A DNA stretch of 64,000 nucleotides from Eubacteriales bacterium. Its GTDB lineage: Bacteria; Bacillota; Clostridia; Lachnospirales; Lachnospiraceae. The stretch spans positions 1-64,000 of the forward strand of contig JAUNJF010000014.1 of assembly GCA_030533405.1 (NCBI GenBank), in the 5' to 3' direction. A program made the translations under genes and the position numbers. The notes under the pieces are model-generated. The model made no database searches. It had not been told where the DNA came from and saw only the letters and a list, made by a program, of their open reading frames with translations. Below, one piece after another: positions 16,851 to 24,955 of this stretch (position 1 is the first letter of the stretch; every line of letters starts with the position of its first letter).

Positions 16851-19229
16851 ATGCTATACGATATCGATTTTGCACTTGCAGGACTCATATTCCTGTTTAT
16901 TTTATATTTGTTTTTAACAATTCAATACAATAAACTAATGCCAAGCATTATGCAACTCCGAAAGCTATTTTTATGCCTAATTTTAGCGGATTTTACAGAT
17001 ATTCTTACGGCATTTACCATCTCCTACTCACAATCCGTACCATTGTGGATTAACTATATCTTAAATATGATCTTTTTTGAATTAGAAGTCATCTGTATTT
17101 CGCTATTTCCAAAATACATTCGTTCCATGTTATCTGACGAACAAAAAAATGCACTTATTTTTGATAAAATAAATGACATCATACTTTTCATTTATGCTCT
17201 TATCTGTGTCTCCACACCGCTTACACACAGTATCTTTTATTTTGATGAAAACAAAGAATATCAGCATGGCTTTTTATATCTGATTATTTATATATTGCCT
17301 TTATATTTCTTTGTTTATTCTTTTGTAAGATTAATCGTTAACAAAAAATCCTTTAACAAACGTCAGTTTTATTCTATTATTGGCTTTATTATCGTTGCTA
17401 CGAGTGGTCCAGCCCTTCAAATGCTATTGCCTGGCAATCGAATCATAGATTTCTTTGCCTTAAGCATAGCAGCCATTATCGTTGTAATCGGATTAGAAAC
17501 ACCAGATTTTCTTGCCCTTGAAAAAACATTAGCCGAGTTGGAAACACACAAAGAATTGTTAGAAAAAGCAAAACGTAAAGAGGAAGAACGAAGCAAGGTC
17601 ATCCACGAAATGACAAAATCAGCATCCTGGAGTATTCACCTCGATGCCAATCATAACATAACCGAATCCTTTTGGAGCGATGAATTTTTCTGGCTATTAG
17701 GCTATGAAAGAGAAGAACTCGCCGGTAAAGAAGATACTTTTTGGTTTGACTCTTTGCATCCAGACGAGGCAAACAGTACCTTAGAAGCCTTCGGCAAAGG
17801 ATTACAAGGCATAGAACAATACGATGTTATTTATCGTTTACGGAGCAAAAACGGAGAATACAAATGGTATCGTGGAACTGGCGAGTTAAAATCAGATCCT
17901 AACGCAGAAGGAACTGTATATCACGGTATTATTCAAGATGTAAATGACAAAATCATCAAAGAAGATCTCATAAAAGAAAAAACAGCAGCCCTTGAGGAAT
18001 TAGAAAAATCACAGTTAGCACTAAAGGAAGCGCTCCAAAAAGCAGAGGCAGCTGATAAAGCCAAATCAGATTTCCTTGCAAATATGTCACATGAAATCCG
18101 TACGCCAATCAATGCGGTTCTTGGCATGAATGAATTAATTGCAAGAGAAAGTACGGAACCCACCATACAAACATACTCTGCAAATGTTGCGGATGCTGGC
18201 AATGCGCTATTGTCCCTTATAAACGATATTTTAGATTTTTCGAAAATTGAAGCTGGTCGCATGGAATTAGCACCTGCCGATTATGAACTGTCTGTCCTTC
18301 TTCGTGAAGTGAACAATATTATTCGCGTTCGATGTATTGACAAGGGATTAAATTTCATCATTCAAAACAATCCAGACATTCCAAATCACCTTTATGGCGA
18401 TGAGGTTCGTCTCCGCCAGATAATAATTAATCTTTTAAACAACGCACTAAAGTACACTGATCAAGGATCAGTCACACTGGATGCAAATTTTGAGACAACA
18501 CAAGATGGAAATATCACATTGATAATGTCCGTCACAGACACCGGAATTGGAATTAAAGAAGAAGATCTTCCTTTATTATTTGAATCCTTTAAACGAATTG
18601 ATTTAAAACAGAACCGAAAACGAGAAGGAACTGGTCTAGGACTTAATATCACAAAGTCTTTCGTAGAAATGATGCATGGTGTAATCGAGGTACACAGTGT
18701 ATACGGCAAAGGTTCTACCTTCCTTATCCGAATCCCACAGGTTGTAACGGCTGACACTAAAATCGGAGTATTTGATACATCATTAAATGCTCCAAAGAAA
18801 AAGAAATTTGAACCTTCTTTTACAGCACCTGAAGCACGTATCCTTGTTGTAGATGATGTTGCTATCAATCTAAAGGTAATGAAAGGTCTTCTAAAACAAA
18901 CCGCAATTACCGTTGACACGGCTAGTTCTGGACAGGAATGTCTAAATGCAATTGTTGATACACTATATGATATCATTCTTCTTGACCATATGATGCCTGA
19001 AATGGATGGCATTGAAACTATGGATTGCATCCATCAGGATCACACACATGTTAATCAAGCAACCCCTATTATCATGCTTACAGCAAACGCAATTATAGGT
19101 GCGAAAGAGGAATACTTAAAAATGGGCTTTATTGATTATCTTTCAAAGCCAGTTCATCCACAAGAACTTGATGCAATGCTTATAAAACATTTGCCAAAAG
19201 AAAAGGTAATTCCCAACACACATTTATAA
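16851..19229 (+). CDS. 7TM hybrid sensor histidine kinase with receiver domain
   Basis: 792 aa. An N-terminal 7TM region (residues about 5-215) is followed by a coiled coil, a PAS/PAC domain (WSIHLDANHNITESFWSDEF to GIIQDV), HisKA with phospho-acceptor MSHEIRTPIN, an HATPase with NLLNNALKYT, DTGIGI and GTGLGLNI, and a C-terminal receiver ILVVDD...LLDHMMPEMDG...LSKPV. There is no HPt domain. GGAGG lies nine bases before the ATG. It is a close relative of the 30216-32840 kinase. It overlaps the convergent thiD gene by six bases. Signal and output partner unknown. Confidence 0.92.
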   Translation: MLYDIDFALAGLIFLFILYLFLTIQYNKLMPSIMQLRKLFLCLILADFTDILTAFTISYSQSVPLWINYILNMIFFELEVICISLFPKYIRSMLSDEQKNALIFDKINDIILFIYALICVSTPLTHSIFYFDENKEYQHGFLYLIIYILPLYFFVYSFVRLIVNKKSFNKRQFYSIIGFIIVATSGPALQMLLPGNRIIDFFALSIAAIIVVIGLETPDFLALEKTLAELETHKELLEKAKRKEEERSKVIHEMTKSASWSIHLDANHNITESFWSDEFFWLLGYEREELAGKEDTFWFDSLHPDEANSTLEAFGKGLQGIEQYDVIYRLRSKNGEYKWYRGTGELKSDPNAEGTVYHGIIQDVNDKIIKEDLIKEKTAALEELEKSQLALKEALQKAEAADKAKSDFLANMSHEIRTPINAVLGMNELIARESTEPTIQTYSANVADAGNALLSLINDILDFSKIEAGRMELAPADYELSVLLREVNNIIRVRCIDKGLNFIIQNNPDIPNHLYGDEVRLRQIIINLLNNALKYTDQGSVTLDANFETTQDGNITLIMSVTDTGIGIKEEDLPLLFESFKRIDLKQNRKREGTGLGLNITKSFVEMMHGVIEVHSVYGKGSTFLIRIPQVVTADTKIGVFDTSLNAPKKKKFEPSFTAPEARILVVDDVAINLKVMKGLLKQTAITVDTASSGQECLNAIVDTLYDIILLDHMMPEMDGIETMDCIHQDHTHVNQATPIIMLTANAIIGAKEEYLKMGFIDYLSKPVHPQELDAMLIKHLPKEKVIPNTHL

Positions 19230-20012
19230 ATCAGAAATTGCATATCCATGATTCATCGGACCACTGCCTTTTCCCAAATCCAGCATCGCCCCAAGCGCCC
19301 CTGATATATAAGCTTTCGCATTTTTTACAGACTCCGAAAGGGACTTTCCTTTTGCTAAATTCGAAGCAATTGCACTCGATAGCGTACAACCAGTTCCGTG
19401 ACTGTTCGGATTATCAATTCTTTCTCCATAAAACCATTCATACGAACTATCTCGGTACAACAAATCATTTGCATCATTCGTTTTGTGTCCGCCTTTTAAT
19501 AGGACATGGCAATGATATGTCTCACTAATAGATTTTGCTGCAGCGACCATATCCTCTGCATTGGTAATTTTCATACCCGAAAGTATTTCTGCTTCTGGAA
19601 TATTCGGTGTAATTACTTCTGCTAACGGAATTAAATGCGTTGTCAAAGCTTCCAAAGCCTCATCAGCCATCAGCTTGGAACCACTTGTCGCAACCATGAC
19701 AGGATCTAACACAATATGTTTTGCTTCATATTGCTTGAGTTTTTCAGCAATTACAAGAATCAGCTCTTTGTCTGATACCATACCGATTTTCACTGCATCT
19801 GGATAAATATCTGTAAAAATGCAATCCAACTGCTTACCCAAAAAATCTGGTGTTGCATTTAAAATGTCAACAACTCCTGTTGTATTTTGTGCGGTTAGTG
19901 CTGTAATGGCTGTCATAGCGTAAACACCATTTGCCATCATCGTCTTAATATCTGCCTGAATTCCTGCTCCACCGCTGGAATCACTCCCTGCTATCGATAA
20001 TGCTGTATACAT
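19224..20012 (-). CDS. thiD: hydroxymethylpyrimidine (phosphate) kinase
   Basis: 262 aa of the ThiD family: ALSIAGSDSSGGAGIQADIK at the N-terminus, YPDAVKIGMVS, VLDPVMVATSG, and the GTGCTLSSAIAS catalytic/anion-hole motif. It phosphorylates HMP and HMP-P in thiamine pyrophosphate synthesis or salvage. No other thiamine gene and no TPP riboswitch is adjacent, so salvage is likely. Also possible is a pyridoxal-kinase-like activity, as reported for some Firmicutes ThiD homologues. Confidence 0.92.
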   Translation of the reverse strand: MYTALSIAGSDSSGGAGIQADIKTMMANGVYAMTAITALTAQNTTGVVDILNATPDFLGKQLDCIFTDIYPDAVKIGMVSDKELILVIAEKLKQYEAKHIVLDPVMVATSGSKLMADEALEALTTHLIPLAEVITPNIPEAEILSGMKITNAEDMVAAAKSISETYHCHVLLKGGHKTNDANDLLYRDSSYEWFYGERIDNPNSHGTGCTLSSAIASNLAKGKSLSESVKNAKAYISGALGAMLDLGKGSGPMNHGYAISDL

Positions 20013-20029
20013 ATCATTCTCCTTTTTCT

Positions 20030-20554
20030 TTAGCCAAACTGTTCCTCTGCCTGGCGCTTTGCCTCATCAATTTGTGCCTGCTTCTTCGCCTCATCCTCTG
20101 CCGCTTCTCGATTCAATCGTTCCATAATCTCCATGGCACGACGCATCTCGTCATCACTTGGCGCAGGAGCCGCCTGCTCTACACTTTCCTCTTTTAGCTG
20201 TTCTACCTCAGAAGCAGCTTTTCCCGCCTGAATGAAAGAATTCACATCCACTTTGTTGGCATTCATAATCGCATCAATACGCGCCTTCTCATCTGCTTCA
20301 CGTTTTGCTTTCTCTAACGCTTGTTCTTTCTCCTGATTAATTCGATTTAACACTGCAAGCGCATCCATGTCACCATCACCATTTGCTTCTTGTCCCACTG
20401 CATCAGAACTCACTTCCTGCATCGGCTGTGTTGGAGCAGATTCACTTGTACGAACAGGATTCTGCGTATTATTGTTATTAATCCTTAACACTGGAAGAAT
20501 GACAAGTTGCCACCACTTCACAATATTTCCAGTAATTACCTTAAATATATTCAT
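20030..20554 (-). CDS. hypothetical coiled-coil protein
   Basis: 174 aa. A hydrophobic N-terminus (about residues 3-25, WWQLVILPVL) may be a membrane anchor. It is followed by a polar linker (NNNNTQNP, QPMQEV) and long Glu/Lys/Ala-rich coiled-coil segments from residue 65 on. GGGAG lies seven bases before the ATG. It is 17 bases upstream of thiD but functionally unrelated by appearance. Unrecognised family. Confidence 0.6.
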   Translation of the reverse strand: MNIFKVITGNIVKWWQLVILPVLRINNNNTQNPVRTSESAPTQPMQEVSSDAVGQEANGDGDMDALAVLNRINQEKEQALEKAKREADEKARIDAIMNANKVDVNSFIQAGKAASEVEQLKEESVEQAAPAPSDDEMRRAMEIMERLNREAAEDEAKKQAQIDEAKRQAEEQFG

Positions 20555-20665
20555 GCTATAATCTCCCTAAATATTATGTCTTTTTTTATTTTATCGAACA
20601 ATTTCTGCATTTTCAATACTATCTATTCTTTTTACAACATATAAAGTATATCAAATCCCTATAAT

Positions 20666-21646
20666 CTAATCGTTCTGAAATCTCGATAAATGTTCAAACG
20701 GAAGAATCTGTCGACCGCGAAACAAACCGCAACCATCATTAATGCGGTAATTATCAATTGCCTTAAACATATTCACATCTACTTCCGCAAGACGAATATT
20801 CCGAAGCATTTGAATTCTCTCACAAGCCTCATCAAAATACTTACACTCACCAACAGGAATGTTCTGATTTCTTACACGGTCTAATTCCTGCTGTTTTTCA
20901 TAGCCAAAATGATTCGCCTCGCCGATTTCTGCATTATCATCCATTTCCTTCGTACGTAACTGCACCTCTGTGAAGCATCTCGAAAAGTTATCATAAAGCG
21001 TAATATGCAGTGACTGATAACCATGTGGCTTTGTATTAACAATATAATCTCGAAAATACGGACGTACTGACTCATCCATTTGTGGAGAATATTGTCCCGA
21101 TGTGATCCCCGAAAGTTCTGCTGTAAATCCACGTTCCTCTAAAAATGCAGGAATCATATTGGCAATTTGATAAAGGTATTTTATCTCCAATTCTTCCTGA
21201 CTCTCGCCTTCTTTTACCTGACATTTCGGAAGTGATATTACAATTCGATATGCGATAATATCTCGAAAACACATCAATCGATTCTTTATCTCAAGCTCTG
21301 TCGGAAACTTTCCATTCGCTATATAATAATCTGAAATATATTCCACAATATACCCATTTATTTTTTCCTCCGCGCGAATCAGAGACTTAATTCTTCCCTT
21401 AAATGTGAAAGCAAGAAATGGATATTCATGAAGCATTTGCTTATATAATTCCTTAATTCTCTGTGATTGCGATGTCAGGAAATCGTTATGCTCTAAAATT
21501 TCTTTAATTTGAATAAGAATATTACAATGTGCAACATCAATTGTATTATGATTCACCCTGGCACTTTCCATCAGATCCTCGATATATTGATGCAGTATTT
21601 TCAATACTGTATTCCCAGAATATAAATAATCATTTAATGTAACCAT
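20666..21646 (-). CDS. RelA/SpoT-domain (p)ppGpp synthetase-like protein
   Basis: 326 aa. After a helical N-terminus comes a RelA/SpoT nucleotidyltransferase core: FKGRIKSLIRAEEKI, CFRDIIAYRIVISL, KPHGYQSLHITLYD and EVQLRTKEMDDNAEIGEANH. The basic RxKxxxSxxxK element of the ATP site, the catalytic Glu of EVQLRT and the GYQSLH loop are present. There is no HD hydrolase, TGS or ACT domain, so it is a small alarmone synthetase-like enzyme. Whether it makes (p)ppGpp or another product is not certain. Confidence 0.8.
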   Translation of the reverse strand: MVTLNDYLYSGNTVLKILHQYIEDLMESARVNHNTIDVAHCNILIQIKEILEHNDFLTSQSQRIKELYKQMLHEYPFLAFTFKGRIKSLIRAEEKINGYIVEYISDYYIANGKFPTELEIKNRLMCFRDIIAYRIVISLPKCQVKEGESQEELEIKYLYQIANMIPAFLEERGFTAELSGITSGQYSPQMDESVRPYFRDYIVNTKPHGYQSLHITLYDNFSRCFTEVQLRTKEMDDNAEIGEANHFGYEKQQELDRVRNQNIPVGECKYFDEACERIQMLRNIRLAEVDVNMFKAIDNYRINDGCGLFRGRQILPFEHLSRFQND

Positions 21647-21739
21647 TTATTCCACCTTCCTTATATATTTCACCTTCCTCATCACACATATATTATAACA
21701 TATTTCATACAAATATACATGCATATGTAGCCATTTTCA

Positions 21740-22264
21740 TCACTTCAAATCACAAAAATACAGATCCTCATGTGGGTTAGTCTTTGCCAATCCCAATCGA
21801 ACAACAGTTGCCTCAAATGGTTGAAAACCTTCCTGCATAATTTGAAATGCAATTTGCATCTGCTCTTTTTCCAACGTTTTCCCTAGTGTAACATGTGGCA
21901 ACCACTGCATTGGCTGATAATACCGACTTACCGTTGTTTCCGGAACACAAGCAACCGTATCATAAATCTGCTTTGACAATCCCTGTAGATAAGCGTTTAA
22001 TACCGGGGTTGCATAAAGTACATAAGGAAAAAAAGCGCCAACCGACATAAACCGGATGGTGCCCTTCTTAAGCTTTGCTTCTAGTTGCTTTACATACGGA
22101 ATCAGAAGTTCTCCACTTCTCGCTTCAACGGATGAAATGGTCATATGGGGAGGCACACGATAGTCAGTCATAAATGTATTCCCTGTCCGCTCCGCAATTT
22201 TAGCAATATGACGATTTAATATTTTATTTGCATTTTCATCAAAATATATCGATATCAAATACAT
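21740..22264 (-). CDS. LigT-like 2H phosphodiesterase / 2'-5' RNA ligase family
   Basis: 174 aa with the two HxT motifs of the 2H superfamily, HMTISS (near residue 42) and HVTLGK (near residue 126), spaced normally. Such proteins hydrolyse 2',3'-cyclic phosphates or 2'-5' linkages. AGGAGG is upstream of the ATG. It lies between the RelA/SpoT-domain gene and acylphosphatase with no clear joint role. Confidence 0.75.
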   Translation of the reverse strand: MYLISIYFDENANKILNRHIAKIAERTGNTFMTDYRVPPHMTISSVEARSGELLIPYVKQLEAKLKKGTIRFMSVGAFFPYVLYATPVLNAYLQGLSKQIYDTVACVPETTVSRYYQPMQWLPHVTLGKTLEKEQMQIAFQIMQEGFQPFEATVVRLGLAKTNPHEDLYFCDLK

Positions 22265-22311
22265 AAATCCAACGTCCTCCTCGCATCTATTATTACATAC
22301 TTAGGTAAATT

Positions 22312-22584
22312 TCAGCCTCTGATGTGAAATCCCCGTTCATACTCTTCCTCCGGGATATTTTTACACACCATGTCTCTCACATCAATGTATTTTCCATCTT
22401 GAATCATTTTTATTGTTTCTTGAATCTCTGCTTCTGTTCCCTGAACTTCCATCGTCACAGAACCATCCCATTCATTTAAAACCCAACCAGTAACACCGCA
22501 ACTCTCTGCAGCATACTTTGCACGATACCGAAATCCGACACCCTGCACATCACCAAAAAATTGTATTTTTTTACGAGTTTTCAT
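22312..22584 (-). CDS. acyP: acylphosphatase
   Basis: 90 aa from ATG 22582-22584. It carries the acylphosphatase pattern FFGDVQGVGFRYRAKYAAES (catalytic Arg in the VQGVGFR loop) and GVTGWVLNEWDGSVTMEVQG (catalytic Asn in the VLNEWDG segment). It hydrolyses carboxyl-phosphate bonds such as in acyl phosphates. A longer TTG-started version exists but lacks support. Confidence 0.9.
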   Translation of the reverse strand: MKTRKKIQFFGDVQGVGFRYRAKYAAESCGVTGWVLNEWDGSVTMEVQGTEAEIQETIKMIQDGKYIDVRDMVCKNIPEEEYERGFHIRG

Positions 22585-22656
22585 AATAAAACAAATCTTA
22601 ACTCCTATTCTTATCAATCATTTTATCTATTATATCATTTATCCATCCAATAGGAT

Positions 22657-23001
22657 TTATTTTTCTTTTATTCGGTATTTCTTTTCAATCAAAAAAACAT
22701 AAACAATCATTAACGCTATACACTCTACAATCGTCCCACCACCAGTCACGAACAAAATAAGGGGAACACTTTCTTCCCCTTCTTGTAAAAGTGGAATTCC
22801 AAGACAACAAAGAACAACTGCAAATATCATCCAAAGAATTCCCATCGCGCGATTGTACGCTTTCACGTCTGTAACTTCCAGTTTTTGACTACTATTTGCC
22901 CAAAATCCAACTGCTTTCTTAGAACAAAAGCATACAACAGCTAAAACCACAAAAATCATTGCCGATATACACCAAACAATAAATCCTACCATAATTTTCA
23001 T
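22657..23001 (-). CDS. DUF3784 family membrane protein
   Basis: About 114 aa with two to three membrane helices, and the DUF3784 pattern GFWAN...VTDVKAYNRAMGILW. It lies next to a PadR-DUF3887 pair, a frequent setting for small membrane proteins in Lachnospiraceae. The start is ambiguous (ATG 22999-23001, or an ATG three codons later). Function unknown. Confidence 0.75.
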   Translation of the reverse strand: MKIMVGFIVWCISAMIFVVLAVVCFCSKKAVGFWANSSQKLEVTDVKAYNRAMGILWMIFAVVLCCLGIPLLQEGEESVPLILFVTGGGTIVECIALMIVYVFLIEKKYRIKEK

Positions 23002-23068
23002 ATCCTTTCCATTACCAGCTGCAATGTTCAAAAAGATGCTACGCGAATTTCTTTGATCATTGCAACCA

Positions 23069-23716
23069 TTATTTTAAATACAATCCAGCCACATGCATAT
23101 TTTCATCAAAACTGATGGTATAGATAACATTGACATTCTCATAGCTAGCACTTACCTGACACGTAGCAAAATGATTCTTTTTCTGTGTAATCTCCATAGC
23201 ATAAATTTTACCCAGTGATATTCTTTTTCCCCAGTCTTCTCTGAGTTTATCCTTTACCGGATCCATGATATCTGCAGTTAAAATATTTGCCATATCCTCT
23301 CGTGCATTCTTCTGTAATGCATCGTAATCACCTTCATCCAGCCAATCAATGGTCTGTACAACTGCTGCATTTACTTCATCAACATCAAAAACATCACTCT
23401 TTGCTATATCACTCTGTTTTGGAAGAATCAACAGTGCGATTAAAATCATACCTGCAAGAACACCAACAATGGACAAAATAGCCATGAACAATTTCTTATT
23501 AGAACGACTTTTGTTTATGGCAATTGTCGGTGTCTCATTGAAGCTTGCAGCAATCTCTTTTACAGATCCCATATCTTCCATAATATCCTCTAACTTTTCA
23601 CCAGCTGCCAATCTCTCTTTAACCTCTGAAAGCAGCTGCTTTTGAATATCTTTCCCCCGTTTCTTGTCACACTGAATTCCCTTCACAATATCTTTTACAT
23701 ACTTCTCTGCTGTCAT
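23069..23716 (-). CDS. DUF1700-like / DUF3887 membrane protein, PadR partner
   Basis: 215 aa. The N-terminal helical cytoplasmic part (ERLAAGEKLEDIMEDMGSV) resembles the DUF1700/HAAS-type domains that pair with PadR regulators. One membrane helix (about residues 73-98) and a C-terminal extracytoplasmic DUF3887-like domain follow. Its ATG directly follows the PadR stop (zero-base gap), so the two genes are co-translated. Probably a sensor or modulator for the PadR regulator (inference). Confidence 0.75.
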   Translation of the reverse strand: MTAEKYVKDIVKGIQCDKKRGKDIQKQLLSEVKERLAAGEKLEDIMEDMGSVKEIAASFNETPTIAINKSRSNKKLFMAILSIVGVLAGMILIALLILPKQSDIAKSDVFDVDEVNAAVVQTIDWLDEGDYDALQKNAREDMANILTADIMDPVKDKLREDWGKRISLGKIYAMEITQKKNHFATCQVSASYENVNVIYTISFDENMHVAGLYLK

Positions 23717-24055
23717 TTACTTATCCTCCATAATCTGTTCTACACCATTTGCAATATTCTTCCACACGGAGTAAATGTGTGCAAGTGCTTCTAATCCTTT
23801 ATCCGTAATACGATAATACTTTCTTGGAACTTGTTTTCCCTCTGCTTCGCTCCACTCACTAACAACCATCTCATCATCTTCTAAACGATACAAAATGGGA
23901 TATAATGTACCATCTTTCAATGCAAAAACGTCTTCACTTTTCTCCTTCATTTCCTGAATAATCTGGTATCCATACTTCGTCTCTCCACTGAGAAGCTTTA
24001 ATACCAGCATTTCCAGGACTCCTTTTTTCATTTGCTTATCATATTTTTCATTCAT
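23717..24055 (-). CDS. PadR family transcriptional regulator
   Basis: 112 aa. The winged helix has the PadR signature KKGVLEMLVLKLLSG, TKYGYQIIQEMKEKS, LKDGTLYPILYRLEDDEM and RKYYRITDKGLEAL, with a short C-terminal dimerisation helix (PadR-s2 type). It probably represses its own unit by binding the 22-bp palindrome 55 bases upstream. AGAGG precedes the ATG. Confidence 0.9.
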   Translation of the reverse strand: MNEKYDKQMKKGVLEMLVLKLLSGETKYGYQIIQEMKEKSEDVFALKDGTLYPILYRLEDDEMVVSEWSEAEGKQVPRKYYRITDKGLEALAHIYSVWKNIANGVEQIMEDK

Positions 24056-24110
24056 TCATGCACCTCTTAGCATCTGCGTCTCCTCAAAAGACGCATCTTT
24101 GTCCAAATCA

Positions 24111-24159
24111 TTATACAAGGCTATATACTTTGTATTACAAAGTATATAGCCTTGTATAA
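24111..24159. promoter_or_regulatory. perfect 22-bp inverted repeat, probable PadR operator
   Basis: TTATACAAGGCTATATACTT(TG) at 24111-24132 is repeated exactly in inverse orientation at 24138-24159 around five bases. It contains ATATAC/GTATAT half-sites of the kind PadR proteins bind, and lies just upstream of the padR gene with no other gene to regulate. Confidence 0.7.
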
Positions 24160-24249
24160 TAATTGTCAATCTTTTTTCTAATTCGAGAACGCCCACAGCG
24201 TTCTTGCTGCGGAATGTGCGTCAGCTTTGCTGACATCTCCAATGAGACA

Positions 24250-24294
24250 AAAACGGTTGTGAAAATGACACATTATCATCTCATTTTCACAACC
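24250..24294 (-). terminator. intrinsic terminator of the clpS-clpA-aat unit
   Basis: The 14-bp arms GGTTGTGAAAATGA/TCATTTTCACAACC are followed on the minus strand by GTTTTTG. It overlaps the last codons of aat. Confidence 0.8.
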
Positions 24295-24943
24295 CTAAAA
24301 TACCCTCATCTAAAAGTGCGCGATATTCATCCCAACCAATTCTTTCTCCACCCATACTTTCCAAATGGTCTGTGTGAAATTGGCAGTCAATCATCACAAA
24401 ATCATTATCCTCCAACAATTGCGCCAACAAAATCAATGCAACTTTCGAACCATTTTCCATATCTGAAAACATACTCTCCCCAAAGAAACATCGTCCAAGA
24501 CAGACACCATATAATCCACCTGCTAATGTTCCGTCAATGTAAGACTCCACGCTAAGCGCATAATCATTTTCAAATAGTCGGAAATAGGCTTCCTCCATCT
24601 CATCCGTAATCCAGGTTCCCTCTTGAAATTCCCGCTTCATTCTACATCGATGCATGGTATCCGCAAAATCTCGATTTACCATAATTCGAACATCATGCTT
24701 TTTCATAAACTTTTTCATCGAATGAGAAATATGAATCTTCGCTGGTCTTATAATAAAACGCTCTTTCGGACACCACCACATAATCGGATTCTCTTTGTTA
24801 TACCATGGGAAAATTCCATTCGTGTACGCCAACACAAGACGCTCTAACGACAAATCACCACCCACAGCAAGAAGACCATCGTCCTCTGCCAACGTCGGAT
24901 TTGGAAAATATATATCATTTTCTTCCAATGCATAAACTGCCAT
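24287..24943 (-). CDS. aat: leucyl/phenylalanyl-tRNA-protein transferase
   Basis: 218 aa, full length. Hallmarks: FPNPTLAEDDGLLAVGGDLS, YTNGIFPWYNKENPIMWWCP, GTWITDEMEEAYFRL, GGLYGVCLGRCFFGESMFSD and DCQFHTDHLESMG. It adds Leu or Phe to N-terminal Arg/Lys to create primary N-degrons. It is the last gene of the clpS-clpA-aat cluster, 12 bases after clpA, which places the degron-making and degron-reading enzymes in one operon. Confidence 0.95.
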   Translation of the reverse strand: MAVYALEENDIYFPNPTLAEDDGLLAVGGDLSLERLVLAYTNGIFPWYNKENPIMWWCPKERFIIRPAKIHISHSMKKFMKKHDVRIMVNRDFADTMHRCRMKREFQEGTWITDEMEEAYFRLFENDYALSVESYIDGTLAGGLYGVCLGRCFFGESMFSDMENGSKVALILLAQLLEDNDFVMIDCQFHTDHLESMGGERIGWDEYRALLDEGILGL

Positions 24944-24955
24944 ATCATCACCTAA

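Noticed and set aside
18461..19030. 189-codon minus-strand frame opposite the hybrid kinase
   Set aside because: Antisense shadow of a well-supported kinase gene, with no ribosome site or family pattern.
20013..20029. Possible TPP riboswitch for thiD
   Set aside because: Only 17 bases separate it from the upstream gene and no THI-box sequence is present there or upstream of 20554.
24180..24235. GC-rich hairpins AGAACGC/GCGTTCT and GTCAGC/GCTGAC beside padR
   Set aside because: Possibly a degraded repeat, but no second copy in the window and no clear role.
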